DNA of 64,000 nucleotides from CAVPWP01 sp963709395 (GTDB lineage: Bacteria; Pseudomonadota; Alphaproteobacteria; Rhodobacterales; Rhodobacteraceae), in assembly GCA_963709395.1 (NCBI GenBank), contig CAVPWP010000008.1:62001-126000 (forward strand), in the 5' to 3' direction. Made by a program: the position numbers and the translations under genes. This document shows, piece by piece, positions 17,238-26,741 of the stretch. The notes beneath the pieces are model-generated. The model was not told the origin of the DNA, did not search any database, and worked only from the letters and a program-made list of their open reading frames with translations. Numbering within the stretch: position 1 is the first letter of the stretch; each line of letters opens with the position of its first letter.

Positions 17238-17552
17238 ATGAACGGCGACACCAAGCGACTGATCCTGATGGGGTGCCTGGCACTCTGGGCCATTGCCTGG
17301 GGCTGGTCCTTCGCCGCCTTCGGGATGACCGAACCGACCGGCGACGGCTTTACCCGCGGCATGAACCGCGTGACCACCTTTCTCGGCTGGCAGATGGCTG
17401 CGGCCCTGCCGGGATTCGCGGCCTGGGTGCTGGGCCGGGACTGGCCGAAGGGCAGCGGTGTGCGGCGGCTCAGCCGCGTGCCGGTGCAACTTGCGCTGGG
17501 CCTTGCGGCCGTGCTGGGCGGGCTCGTCCTCTGGGCCTCCCTGGCGGGGTAG
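17238..17552 (+). CDS. Small integral membrane protein, unknown function
   Basis: 104 residues with three likely membrane segments: 8-28 (LILMGCLALWAIAWGWSFAAF), 46-64 (TFLGWQMAAALPGFAAWVL) and 86-103 (LALGLAAVLGGLVLWASLA). The start MNGDTKR is basic. The gene is divergent from dnaX and its 3' end meets rsgA tail to tail, 4 bp apart. I recognise no family or catalytic motif. Codon usage is like that of its neighbours. Confidence 0.7.
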   Translation: MNGDTKRLILMGCLALWAIAWGWSFAAFGMTEPTGDGFTRGMNRVTTFLGWQMAAALPGFAAWVLGRDWPKGSGVRRLSRVPVQLALGLAAVLGGLVLWASLAG

Positions 17553-17556
17553 GGCG

Positions 17557-18607
17557 CTACCCTTTTCCCCGGCCCTTCCAGTCAACCGCTTCGCGCACCA
17601 CGCGGCCGAAGTCGCGTTCCCGCGCCCGGCGTTCGTGCACGGTTTCCGTGTTCAGCGCGTCCTCGCGGCGCAGCTTCTGCCACCGGGCAAGGCGGTCCGG
17701 GTCGACCCGGCCGTCCGCGACCGCCGCCTGCACCGCGCAGCCCGGCTCGGTCTCATGCGCGCAGTCGCGAAAGCGGCATTCGGTCGTCAGCGTCACGATA
17801 TCGTCGAACAGATCGTCGATGCCCTCGGCCATGTCGTGCATCGCGATCTCGCGCATGCCCGGCATGTCGATCACCATCGCGCCGGACGCGGTGCGCCGCA
17901 AGCGCGCGCGCGGTGGTCGTGTGGCGGCCCTTGGCATCGTCCTCGCGGATGCCCTGCGTCGCGATCTCGGCCCCGGTCAATCCGGCGATCAGCGTCGACT
18001 TGCCCACGCCCGAGGAGCCGAGGAACGCGACCGTCTGCCCGCGCGTCAGCCAGGGCGACAGGGGCGCCAGGGTGCCCTGGTCCTTCGCGTTCAGCGCGAT
18101 CACGTCGGCGATCCGGGGGGAGATGGCGCGCGTCCGCGCCACGAAGTCTTCGGGGTCCTCGGCGAGGTCGGCCTTGGTCAGCACCACGACCGGCACGCAA
18201 CCCGCATCGAGCGCCAGCGCAAGGTAGCGCTCGATCCGCGCGACATTGAAGTCGGCGTTGCAGGACGTGACGATGAAGAGCGTGTCGACGTTCGCCGCGA
18301 TCAGCTGCCGCCGGTTTTCGGGACCTGCGGCCCGTCGGCCAAGTTCACCCTGCCGGTCGAGGACGCGAACGATGCGGTGCGTCTCGGGATCGGCCAGCAC
18401 CCAGTCGCCGACCGCCGTTTCGCCGGACAGAAGGTCCGGGGGGTAACTCAGGGTGACCGGCCCGTCGGGGCCAAGGCCGGTTGCGCGGTTGCGCGCGACG
18501 GAAATCAGGCGGAGGGGCTGAAGCGTCTCGATCTCGTCGAGCGACAGTTGCCCCAGAAAGAATGCCGACCAGCCAAGGTCGGACAGGGTCAGTTGTTCGG
18601 ATATCAT
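17557..18607 (-). CDS. rsgA: Ribosome small subunit-dependent GTPase RsgA, one +1 frameshift
   Basis: 349 residues after repair. An OB-type N-terminal domain (VGDWVLADPETHRIVRVLDR) precedes the circularly permuted GTPase: G4 VVLTKADL, G1 FLGSSGVGKSTLIAGL, then G2 GRHTTT and G3 VIDMPGMRE. The C-terminal zinc module has C-x5-C-x-H-x5-C (CRFRDCAHETEPGC). An extra base in a CGCGCG run near 17905 shifts the frame between HTTTAR and LRRTASGAMVID. RsgA checks the decoding site during 30S maturation. Start MISEQLTL at 18607. Confidence 0.92.
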
Positions 18608-18768
18608 TGTTCTGCCTTGCACATGAAGGGACGTCGCCCGGCCAATCGGCCAGCACACGTCATGACGGGCAATGCAAGGTCACTGGCGCTTCAAGGCGCG
18701 TCAGGCCACCCATGCCCGGCGGATCGAAACGACAATCATCAACATCCTCCGGACTCGCGTGGCGCAGG

Positions 18769-18866
18769 GTGAGAGGCTGGACAACGACCCAAGCGGGGCT
18801 CGTTACGGCTGCTTCCTTCCGGACCTGACCGGGTTGGCGAGGTGCCTGCCCGCGCCAACCTCTCAC
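18769..18866 (-). ncRNA. ffs: Signal recognition particle RNA, small (4.5S) type
   Basis: The minus strand carries the invariant SRP domain IV apical sequence GGTCAGGTCCGGAAGGAAGC followed by AGCC, which includes the GGAA tetraloop and the asymmetric loop bound by Ffh. The ends pair: GTGAGAGGTTGG (5') with CCAGCCTCTCAC (3'), giving a rod of roughly 98 nt. Boundaries are set by this pairing and may be off by a few bases. A promoter lies directly upstream at 18872-18900. The flanking 18608-18768 and 18867-18937 hold no gene. Confidence 0.95.
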
Positions 18867-18871
18867 GAACA

Positions 18872-18900
18872 CAATTAATTGCTCCCGCGCGGATTCGCAA
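18872..18900 (-). promoter_or_regulatory. Promoter of the SRP RNA gene
   Basis: Read on the minus strand: TTGCGA (18900-18895), 17-bp spacer, TAATTG (18877-18872). The expected start about 7 bp downstream coincides with the 5' end inferred from RNA pairing. Confidence 0.7.
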
Positions 18901-18937
18901 GGTCGTGGGAAATGTCGGGCAGTGCGGCGCGGGGCGC

Positions 18938-19228
18938 TCAGAACTCGTGCTGGACGGCGGCCAGCCGGGCGACCATTCGCTTGGCGAAGGATTCGACATA
19001 TTCCGCATGCATGGGGCTGGCGATGTAGCGCCGGAAGGACGCCATGTCGTCGAAGTCGATCACAACCGCGAAGTCGTGGTGATTGGGGCCGCTGCCCACG
19101 TTTTCGCCCAGGGTCAGGGCGCGAACTTCGGGATTGTCGCGAAACGCATCGACTGCCGCGCGATAGGCCGCACGATCCTCGGGCGTCACATCGTCCTTGA
19201 AGCTCAGCAACACGATATGCCGCAGCAT
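18938..19228 (-). CDS. Dabb family (stress-responsive alpha/beta barrel) protein
   Basis: 96 residues, MLRHIVLLSFKDDVTPEDRA start, with PNHHDFAVVIDFDDMASFRRYIASPMH, the ferredoxin-like dimeric barrel signature including the conserved histidines. Enzymatic role unknown for most of these proteins. It lies 16 bp downstream of the ABC permease on the same strand, so it may be part of that operon. Confidence 0.85.
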   Translation of the reverse strand: MLRHIVLLSFKDDVTPEDRAAYRAAVDAFRDNPEVRALTLGENVGSGPNHHDFAVVIDFDDMASFRRYIASPMHAEYVESFAKRMVARLAAVQHEF

Positions 19229-19244
19229 GACCTGATCCCTTCGT

Positions 19245-20087
19245 TCAGCCCGGGTTGCGTTCCGCCCAGCCCGCGAAGATCTTCTCGAGGGCGACGACGA
19301 TGTAGTAGAGGACGATCCCCAGGAAGGCCAAGGCGATGAGCACCGCGAACATCAGCGGGTAGTCCGAGTTCGTCTTGGCCGAATCGAACAGTGCGCCAAG
19401 CCCGCGGCCATGGGGCGACACGATCTCCATCAGGTTGGTGCCGATGAAGGCCAGCGTGACCGACACCTTCAGCGCCCCGAAGAATTCGGGCAGCGTCTTC
19501 GGCAGCGCGATCTTCCAGAAGATCGTGGCCTGGTTTGCGCCCAGCGACCGCAGGATGTCGCGGTATTCGGGCTCAAGCGTCGACAGCCCGATCGAGACCG
19601 ACACCGCGATCGGGAAGAACGAGATCATGAAGGCGATGAGGATGGTGTTGAAATCGTGCGCGCCGACGAAAAGCAGGGCGACGATGGGCACCACCGTTGC
19701 CTTCGGGATCGCGTTGAAGCCCACGAGCAAGGGATAGAGCGCATCGCGCATCGTCTTCGAGAAGCCCATCACCATGCCGATGCCGACACCGACGATCACG
19801 GCAAGCAGAAGCCCCACGACCGTCCGCCACAGCGTCTGCCAGCCCATGATGAAGAAGAGTTCCCAGAACCGCGCGTAGGCCGCGGGCAGGTCCGAGGGCG
19901 AGGCCATGACGTAGTTCGGCCAGCCGTTCACCCAGACCAGCGCCTCCCACAGGATCAGGAAGACGACGACGGCGGCGATCGGGGCCATGACCGCCCGGCT
20001 GAAGACATGCCCCGCAATCCCCTTGCCCGCAGGTGCGATCTCGTCGTTGGCCTTCGGGGGGGTAAGCGACTCGGGGACATAGGTCAT
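19245..20087 (-). CDS. ABC transporter permease, NMT1/THI5 or SsuC type
   Basis: 280 residues from MTYVPESLTPPKANDE. About six membrane helices, beginning AVMAPIAAVVVFLILWEALVW, with the BPD_transp_1 EAA loop (LRSLGANQATIFWKIALPKTL read in parts) that contacts the ATPase. It imports the substrate delivered by the binding protein at 20955. GAGGAGCGCCCC precedes this ATG, an excellent ribosome site, yet the upstream ATPase frame is open straight into it. The boundary with the ATPase gene is therefore uncertain. Belongs to a three-gene importer operon read leftward. Confidence 0.88.
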   Translation of the reverse strand: MTYVPESLTPPKANDEIAPAGKGIAGHVFSRAVMAPIAAVVVFLILWEALVWVNGWPNYVMASPSDLPAAYARFWELFFIMGWQTLWRTVVGLLLAVIVGVGIGMVMGFSKTMRDALYPLLVGFNAIPKATVVPIVALLFVGAHDFNTILIAFMISFFPIAVSVSIGLSTLEPEYRDILRSLGANQATIFWKIALPKTLPEFFGALKVSVTLAFIGTNLMEIVSPHGRGLGALFDSAKTNSDYPLMFAVLIALAFLGIVLYYIVVALEKIFAGWAERNPG

Positions 20088-20900
20088 GGGGCGCTCCTCA
20101 GGCCGCGGCGTGGCGTTTGCGGGCACCCGGCCCTGCGCGATCTCGATCTGGTGGCGCAGCACGTTCAGCATCTCGGCCGCCTCGGGCGTGTAGAGATGGT
20201 CGATGTCGCGCGCGCCCTTGAGGTTCACGTCGAGAACGTATTGCGTCCTTGCCGGCCGCCCGGACAGCACGATCACCTCGTCGGCAAGGAAGATCGATTC
20301 GCGCAGGTCATGGGTGATGAGGACACCGGTGAAGGGTTCTTCGGCCTTCAGCGCGTGCATGGTCTGCCACAGATCCTCGCGCGTGAAGGCGTCAAGCGCA
20401 CCGAAGGGCTCGTCGAGGATCAGCACCTCGGGCTTGTGAATGAGGCTTCGGCACAGCGAGGCGCGCTGGCGCATGCCGCCGGACAGCTCTGACGGCCGCT
20501 TCTGCTCGAACCCTTCAAGGCCGACCAGCGACGAGAGCCGGTGCGCCCGGTCTTCCTGTTCGGACTTCGACATCTTCGTCGGCACGATCTCGAGCGGCAG
20601 CATCACGTTCTTCAGGATCGTGCGCCATTCGAGCAGGACGGGGTTCTGGAACGCCATGCCCACGGTCGACCGCGGCCCCTTCACCGGTTCGCCATGCAGC
20701 CAGACCTCGCCCTCGTCGGGGATCATCAGCCCGGCGATCAGGCGCGTCAGCGTCGACTTCCCGCAGCCGGAGGGGCCGACGACCGCGACGAAGCCGCCTT
20801 CGGGGACGGAAACGTCAAGACCGTCGAGCACCGGCAAGGGCCCGGACTGCGTCTTGTAGGCGTGCTTCACACCCTTGATGTCGATGAGATTTCCGCTCAT
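20088..20900 (-). CDS. ABC transporter ATP-binding protein, in frame with the downstream permease
   Basis: 271 residues before the permease start. Walker A VVGPSGCGKSTLTRLIAGL, Q-loop AFQNPVLLEWRTI, signature LSGGMRQRASLCR, Walker B VLILDEPFGALDAFTRED and the switch histidine in LITHDLRES mark a nitrate/sulfonate/THI5-type ATPase. No stop codon separates it from the permease, so the sequence as given encodes a 551-residue fusion. In another frame a TGA at the end of a natural-looking HAAA tail overlaps the permease ribosome site, which hints at an indel near 20100-20130. Either a true fusion or a sequence error; I favour two separate genes. Confidence 0.85.
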
Positions 20901-20954
20901 GCCGCCCCCGCCGTGGTGTCGGGGCCGCGCCCTGGCGCGACCCCTGTGGTCAGA

Positions 20955-21956
20955 TCATTCGACCTTGAAACCGCCCTCGGGCAGATACTCGTCGGTGAAA
21001 AGAACCGCCGCGTCGGGCGGGGTCTGGAAGGTATAGACCGTCCCGATCTGGGCCAGCGCGCTGTCCATCCTCGCCGGGTCCACGTTCCCCATGCCGTTCG
21101 CCTTCACCCAGTCGGTCATCACGTTCTGGTCCACCGACATCATCAGGCGCTCTTTCTCGAGCTCCTTGTCGATGGCGGGGTTGCGCTCGGCCAGGCTTTC
21201 GATCGCGGCATCGGGATCGGCGACCGCGTCGACCCAGCCCTGCGCCACGGCGGCGAGGAAGGCCCGGAGTGTATCGGGGTTCGCCTCGGCCCAGTCGGTG
21301 TTGACGAGGATGGCGTTGCCGTAAAGGTCGACGCCGTAGTCGGCCATCAGGATGTTCGAGATGTCCTCGGCCGGCACGCCAAGCCGCTTGGTGCTGATCA
21401 CCGACGAGAACGAGAAGCCGGTCACGGCATCCACGTTGCCCTCGGCCAGCATCGGCTCGCGCGTCGGGAAGCCCACGGGCTCGATGGTGATCGTGCTGAT
21501 GTCGAGGTCGTTCTCGGCGGCGAAGATCGGGAACTGCGCCCAGGCGCCGTCGGGGGGCGGTGCGCCCAGCACCTTGCCCTCGAGGTCCTTGGGTTCCGAC
21601 ACGCCCAGCGACTTGCGGCCGACGATGGCGAAGGCGGGCTTGTCGTAGATCATCATCACGGCAGTCACCGGCGCGCCGGGGTTCTGGTCGAGGAACCGGA
21701 CGACCGTGTTGAAATCGCCGAAGCCCACGGGGAAGGCGCCGGTCGCGATCTTCGGGATGGTGTTGACCGATCCGTCACCGGCTTCGATCGTGACGTTCAG
21801 CCCGGCGTCGGCGAAGTGGCCATTGTCGATGGCCACGAAATAGGGGGCGGCGGGGCCTTCGAATCTCCAGTCGAGGGCGAAGGGCAGGTCGGTCTGGGCC
21901 GCTGCGGCGGTGGCCGCGAGCATGGCCCCGGTGGCCAGGATGGCACGTTGGAACAC
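20955..21956 (-). CDS. ABC transporter substrate-binding protein, NMT1/THI5-like
   Basis: 333 residues from a GTG at 21956, chosen because GAGGAGGTAACCCCC precedes it and a signal peptide follows (FQRAILATGAMLAATAAAAQ). The mature part begins DLPFALDWRFEGPAAPYFVA and has GLNVTIEAGDGSVN and VGFGDFNTVVRFLDQNP, typical of the periplasmic family binding thiamine precursors, sulfonates, nitrate or related small molecules. Substrate not decided. First gene of the importer operon; promoter candidate at 22054-22081. Confidence 0.9.
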   Translation of the reverse strand: MFQRAILATGAMLAATAAAAQTDLPFALDWRFEGPAAPYFVAIDNGHFADAGLNVTIEAGDGSVNTIPKIATGAFPVGFGDFNTVVRFLDQNPGAPVTAVMMIYDKPAFAIVGRKSLGVSEPKDLEGKVLGAPPPDGAWAQFPIFAAENDLDISTITIEPVGFPTREPMLAEGNVDAVTGFSFSSVISTKRLGVPAEDISNILMADYGVDLYGNAILVNTDWAEANPDTLRAFLAAVAQGWVDAVADPDAAIESLAERNPAIDKELEKERLMMSVDQNVMTDWVKANGMGNVDPARMDSALAQIGTVYTFQTPPDAAVLFTDEYLPEGGFKVE

Positions 21957-22053
21957 GGGGGTTACCTCCTCTGTCAGGTGCGACGTTGTCCGGCGCATAT
22001 CCTTGAAGCGGCGCAGGGGGGATGCCAGAGCCCGCCCCGACGCACTGCCCGAC

Positions 22054-22081
22054 AAACTAGCATTGCCCGGATTTTGAGCAA
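22054..22081 (-). promoter_or_regulatory. Candidate promoter of the THI5-type importer operon
   Basis: On the minus strand TTGCTC (22081-22076), 16-bp spacer, TAGTTT (22059-22054). No TPP riboswitch core is visible in the leader. Confidence 0.35.
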
Positions 22082-22113
22082 GCGTTTCCCGGTCTGCCCG
22101 AATCCTGACGCCC

Positions 22114-22142
22114 GTGACAGGCCGGCCGGTCGCGGCTAGGCT
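22114..22142 (+). promoter_or_regulatory. Candidate promoter of the M24 peptidase gene
   Basis: GTGACA (22114-22119), 17-bp spacer, TAGGCT (22137-22142) within GCTAGGCT, 28 bp before the start codon. Confidence 0.35.
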
Positions 22143-22170
22143 TGCGCCACTCCCGGATGCGAGGTGCGGC

Positions 22171-23549
22171 ATGCCCGTGACGACGATCGACCGCGACTGG
22201 CCCGATTCCGGTGCCCCGAAGGTGCCGGCGCCGGTGGGGCGGGGCGAACTGGCCGCGCGGCTCGCGCTGATCCGCGATGCGATGGATGATGCGGGCCTCG
22301 CGGCGCTGGCCATCTATGGCGACCGGGAACATGCGGCCAATCTTCTCTGGGCCAGCGGGTTCGATCCGCGCTTCGAAGAGGCGCTGATGCTGATCCTGCC
22401 GGATGGCGCGCCGCTGCTCTTGGCGGGAAACGAATGCCTGCCCTACACACAGGCCTCGCCCGGCGGTGGCGGCGGGCGATATCGAGGTGGCGCATTGCGC
22501 GTCGTTCTCGCTTCTGTCGCAACCGCGCGACAGCGACCGGATCGAGGTGCTGCTTGACCGCGCGCTGCCGCGCGGCGGGAAGATCGGCACGGTCGGCTGG
22601 AAATACTGGTCCGCCGAAGAAGTCGGCAATCCAGAGCACGCGCTCGAGATTCCGTCGCTTCTGGCCGATCTGCTGCGCGCCCGCTCGGACGAGGTGGTGA
22701 ACGCGACGGCGCTCTTCATGCACCCCGGCACCGGGTTGCGCAGCGTCGTGACGGTGGACGACATTGCGCGGCTCGAGTTCGCGAACCACATGGCGGCGGC
22801 GGCGATGCGGCGCATGACCTTCGCTCTGCGCGAGGGACGGACCGACTTCGACGTGGTCGAAGCCGCCGGCATCGGCGGGCTGCCGCTGGGCTGCCACGTG
22901 ACCTTCGCCACCGGCGCGCGCCCCTTTGGCCTGTCCGGTCCCACGGGCGAGCGGATCGAACGCGGGCGGATGCTGTCGTTCAACCTCTGCCATTGGGGGG
23001 CCAACATCTGCCGCGCGGGCTGGCTGGCCGAAGGCCCCGAGGACCTGCCCGAGGATGCGCGCGACTATCTCGACGCTTTCGTCGGTCCTTACCTCGAGGC
23101 GATGAACCTCTGGTGCGGCCTGATGCGCCCCGGCGTGCCGGGCGGCGCGGTGCAGGCGGCGATGGACGCGGCCTTGCCGGGCTTCGGCGTCACGCTGAAC
23201 CCCGGCCACCTGATCGGGACGGACGAATGGATTTCGTCCCCCATCTATCCGGGCTCGGACCTTCCCGATCCGGTCGGGCATGGCGATGCAGATGGACGTG
23301 ATCCCCGACCATCCCGTCTATGGCTCGACCCGGATGGAGGACGGCTATGTCATCGCCGACGATGCCCTGCGCGCCGCGATCGAGGCGCGCCATCCGGCCG
23401 TCGCCGCGCGGATCGAACTTCGGCGCGGCTTCCTGCGCGACGTGTCGGGCTTCGAGCTGCCCGAGACGCTTCTGCCGCTGGCCGATACCTGCGGGGTCGT
23501 CGCACCCTACCTTCTGGCGCCGCGGAAGCTGGCCGTGCTCAGAGGCTGA
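22171..23549 (+). CDS. M24 family metallopeptidase (Xaa-Pro/creatinase type), two +1 frameshifts
   Basis: 458 residues after repair. An N-terminal creatinase-like domain (MPVTTIDRDWPDSG; AALAIYGDREHAANLLWASGF) precedes the pita-bread M24 fold (VVTVDDIARLEFANHM; PGHLIGTDEW). The frame shifts at about 22462 (extra G in a GGCGG run, before VAAGDIEVAHC) and 23267 (extra G, before the MAMQMDVIPDHP segment). Several expected metal ligands (paired aspartates) are not evident, so it may be a non-peptidase member. GAGGT precedes the ATG. Substrate unknown. Confidence 0.82.
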
Positions 23550-23550
23550 T

Positions 23551-25542
23551 TCAGAGGCTGATCCGGAACCGCGCGAAGCCGTCCGGCCCGTCGCCCGCGG
23601 GTTCGATCGTCACGCCCGGAACGCTGTCGGCATAGGCCGCGGCGGCGGGGCCGGTGTCGAACAGCACGGTCGTGCCCGGCATCGGTGCGAAGGTCCAGTT
23701 GCCGTCGGCCTTGGGGTCGATCGTGCCCTGCTCGACGATGAACCGCACGATCACGTCGCGGTTGGTGTCCGGCCCCTCGAAGATGATCGTGTCGCCCAGC
23801 GCGCCGGGGAAGCTGCCGCCGCCCGAGGCGCGGTAGTTGTTGGTGGCGACCACGAACTCCATGTCGTCGGTCACCGGCTGACCCTGATACATCAGGTTCA
23901 CGATCCGGCGGGTGTCGGGGTTCACCACGGCGCCGTCGCGGTCGAACATCGCGGGCTGGCTCAGGTCGATCTGGTAGGTCACCCCGTCGATCACGTCGAA
24001 GTTGTAGCTGGGGAAATCGGGGTTCAGCAGCACCTGGTCGGGCTGTCCCGGCGCGATCTGGTTGAACATGCCGGCCGACCGCTCCAGCCAGCCCTTCAGT
24101 TCGGCCCCGCTCACCTTCACCGCCCGGACGGTGTTGGGATAAAGGTAGAGGTCGGCCACGTTCTTGATCGCCACGTCGCCCACAGGCACGTCGGTGTAAT
24201 ACTCCGGCCCACCCCGTCCGCCGGCCTTGAAGGGGGCCGCCGCCGAGAGGATCGGCAGGCCCTCGTAGGCCGTGCCCTTCATCATCTCGGCGATGTACCA
24301 TTCCTGCGCCTGGCTCACGATCTGGACGGACGGATCGTCGGCCACCAGCGCGAAATAGGAATGCAACGGCGCCGCCGTCCTGCCCACCGCGCGCCGGACA
24401 TAGGCCAGCGTTTCCTCGTGTTCCTGCGCGACCGAGGCCAGAACCTCCTGGTCGTCCTCGACCAGGGCCGTGACCGAGCGGTCTTCCTCGCGCTGGTAGA
24501 TCGGCCGGGTCTCAGAGCCGTGGCCGACCACGCGCCAGGAGTTTCCGTCCCGCTCCAGCATCAGGTCGACGACGCCGAGATGCGAGCCCCAGAACCCCGC
24601 CATCACGGCGGGCTTGCCGTGCAGCGTGCCCGCCTCGGGGTCGACGGCGGCCGAGGCTTCGTAGTTCGGGCCGGGGAAGACGAGGTGATGGTGCCCGGTC
24701 AGGACCGCGTCGATCCCGACGATGGCGGCAAGGGGAACGCTCGCGTTCTCCATCCCGTCCTCGGCCGCGTCCGCGCCGATGCCCGAATGGCTGAGCGCCA
24801 CGATGATGTCCGCGCCGTCTTCCTTCATCTGCGGCACCCAGGCCGCCGCGGCCAGCACGATGTCGCGCGCGGTGACATTGCCTTCCAGGTGCTTGCGGTC
24901 CCAGTTCATGATCTGCGGCGGGACGAAGCCGATCACGCCGATGCGGATCGGGTGGGTCTCCCCCGCGCCGTCGGTCAGCATGCGGTCGAGGATCACGTAG
25001 GGCGGCACCAGCGTCGCGTCGCCCGTGGGCGAGGCCCCGGCCGCGGTCACCACGTTCGCGCTGACGATCGGGAAGGCCGCGCCGGCCACCGAGTTCATCA
25101 GGAAATCGAGGCCGTAGTTGAATTCGTGATTGCCCAGCGTCGAGGCGTCGAAGCCCAACGTGTTCATCGCCGCGATCACCGGGTGCATGTCGCCCTCGGC
25201 CATCCCGCGCTCATAGGCGATGTAGTCGCCCATCGGGTTGCCCTGCAGGAAATCGCCGTTGTCGAGCAGAAGCGAATTGGTCGCCTCGGCGCGGATATCG
25301 GCCACATGCGCCGCCGTCCGCGACAGCCCCACGGTGTCGATCGGTCGGTCGGAGTAATAGTCGTAGGGGTAGACATGGACGTGGAGGTCCGTCGTCTCCA
25401 TCAGCCGCAGATGCGCCTGCCCGGCCGTGGCATGGGCCGAGAACGGGTGCAGCATCGTGACCGTTGCGCCGGCCGTGCCGGTCAGAAGGAAGGTGCGCCG
25501 GCTCATCGGCGCGCGACGGGAGACGGGGGGCAGACTGGCCAT
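23551..25542 (-). CDS. cpdB: Periplasmic 2',3'-cyclic-nucleotide 2'-phosphodiesterase/3'-nucleotidase
   Basis: 663 residues. The Tat signal MSRRTFLLTGTAGATV implies folded export. The metallophosphoesterase domain follows: METTDLHVHVYPYDYY, LLLDNGDFLQGNPMGDY, LGNHEFNYG, ALSHSGIG and LTGHHH supply the dinuclear metal ligands. The C-terminal nucleotidase domain contains VKVSGAELKGWLERSAG and FVVATNNYRASGGG. The enzyme recovers nucleosides and phosphate from extracellular cyclic nucleotides. The stop lies 1 bp from that of the M24 gene, tail to tail. MASLPPVSRRAP upstream of the Tat motif is the start as read. Confidence 0.92.
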   Translation of the reverse strand: MASLPPVSRRAPMSRRTFLLTGTAGATVTMLHPFSAHATAGQAHLRLMETTDLHVHVYPYDYYSDRPIDTVGLSRTAAHVADIRAEATNSLLLDNGDFLQGNPMGDYIAYERGMAEGDMHPVIAAMNTLGFDASTLGNHEFNYGLDFLMNSVAGAAFPIVSANVVTAAGASPTGDATLVPPYVILDRMLTDGAGETHPIRIGVIGFVPPQIMNWDRKHLEGNVTARDIVLAAAAWVPQMKEDGADIIVALSHSGIGADAAEDGMENASVPLAAIVGIDAVLTGHHHLVFPGPNYEASAAVDPEAGTLHGKPAVMAGFWGSHLGVVDLMLERDGNSWRVVGHGSETRPIYQREEDRSVTALVEDDQEVLASVAQEHEETLAYVRRAVGRTAAPLHSYFALVADDPSVQIVSQAQEWYIAEMMKGTAYEGLPILSAAAPFKAGGRGGPEYYTDVPVGDVAIKNVADLYLYPNTVRAVKVSGAELKGWLERSAGMFNQIAPGQPDQVLLNPDFPSYNFDVIDGVTYQIDLSQPAMFDRDGAVVNPDTRRIVNLMYQGQPVTDDMEFVVATNNYRASGGGSFPGALGDTIIFEGPDTNRDVIVRFIVEQGTIDPKADGNWTFAPMPGTTVLFDTGPAAAAYADSVPGVTIEPAGDGPDGFARFRISL

Positions 25543-25762
25543 GGGAGGGCCTTTCGGAAAGTGCGGGACGACTCGGACCTTACCATGACTCTTATCCTAG
25601 TGCGTGAAGTTCCGGCGACACGACCCTTCGTAAGAAGTGAACATGACAAGGCGGCTACAATTCAAGGTTGAAAGGCGCCCCATGATTGCCTTTGACACGT
25701 GTGCGTGGCATGGCGGTCGCAAGAAACGGGGCTGGAATTCGGGACGGGGACCAGGAACGGCC

Positions 25763-26725
25763 ATGCGGCTTGCGGAGACGGTGACCTTCGGCGGATCGGG
25801 CCTTGATCGCGCCGGCGAAATGCGCGCCGACGCGGGCGTTCTCGCGCGTCTGCTCGAGGCCCCCGGCACCCGGGTCCTGCCGATCTGGCGCGGCAAGCCC
25901 CTGGTGATCGGCGAAGACCGCCGGCTTGGACTTCTGCCATTTGCCGAGGCCGTGTTTCATGAGCACGCCGGGACGACCGCCTATCTCGGCCGGGACGGTG
26001 AGACGGCCTATTTCGCGGTCGACCTGTCGGCCTGGGACCCCGAAGAGCTGCCCGATACGCTGGGCGCCTTTCTCGACCCCTCCGAACAGCGCCATCCCGC
26101 GCTGCCGGCAAGCCATGTCTTTGCCGAGTTGCGCGCCGTCATGACCCGTCTTACCCCGCGCGAGGCGGAACTGGCCGCCACCGCCAAGGCGATCCTGGGC
26201 TGGCACACGACCCACGGCTTCTGCGCCCGGTGCGGCGCGCCGACCGAGATCGCCCAGGGTGGCTGGCAGCGCGACTGCCCGGCCTGCGGGGCGCATCACT
26301 TCCCGCGCACCGATCCGGTGGTCATCATGCTGATCACCCAAGGCAACGACGTTCTTCTGGGCCGCTCGCCGGGCTGGCCCGAGGGGATGTTCTCGCTTCT
26401 GGCGGGCTTCGTCGAACCCGGCGAGTCGATCGAGGCCGCCGTGCGCCGCGAGGTGTTCGAGGAAGCGGGCGTGCGCGTGGGACAGGTCGACTACCTCGCG
26501 TCGCAGCCCTGGCCCTTCCCGTCGTCGCTGATGATCGGATGCCGGGGGGCCGCCCTGGGGCGCGACATCACCATCGACCCGGTCGAGATCGAGGCCGCGT
26601 GCTGGGTCAGCCGCGAGGAGGTCGCCGCGGCCCTTGCCGGACAGCACCCGACGATCCTGCCCGCGCGCAAGGGCGCCATCGCCCAGTTCCTTCTGGCCAA
26701 CTGGGTGGCCGACAGGCTCGACTGA
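25763..26725 (+). CDS. nudC: NAD(+) diphosphatase (NADH pyrophosphatase), Nudix family
   Basis: 320 residues. An N-terminal NudC-like domain is followed by a zinc ribbon (CARCGAPTEI and CPACGAHHFPR, four cysteines) around residues 155-180 and the Nudix box from GFVEPGESIEAAV to EVFEEAGV, with the SQPWPFPSSLM motif that marks NADH-specific members. It hydrolyses NAD(H) to AMP and NMN(H) and can remove NAD caps from RNA in studied bacteria. Start at MRLAETVTFGG; upstream in-frame ATGs at 25637 and 25682 give non-conserved extensions. The next gene follows after 16 bp. Confidence 0.93.
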   Translation: MRLAETVTFGGSGLDRAGEMRADAGVLARLLEAPGTRVLPIWRGKPLVIGEDRRLGLLPFAEAVFHEHAGTTAYLGRDGETAYFAVDLSAWDPEELPDTLGAFLDPSEQRHPALPASHVFAELRAVMTRLTPREAELAATAKAILGWHTTHGFCARCGAPTEIAQGGWQRDCPACGAHHFPRTDPVVIMLITQGNDVLLGRSPGWPEGMFSLLAGFVEPGESIEAAVRREVFEEAGVRVGQVDYLASQPWPFPSSLMIGCRGAALGRDITIDPVEIEAACWVSREEVAAALAGQHPTILPARKGAIAQFLLANWVADRLD

Positions 26726-26741
26726 CCAAAGGGGGGAGGCC

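Noticed and set aside
21957..22170. Possible TPP riboswitch upstream of the THI5-like importer
   Set aside because: No CUGAGA or other TPP core motif on either strand.
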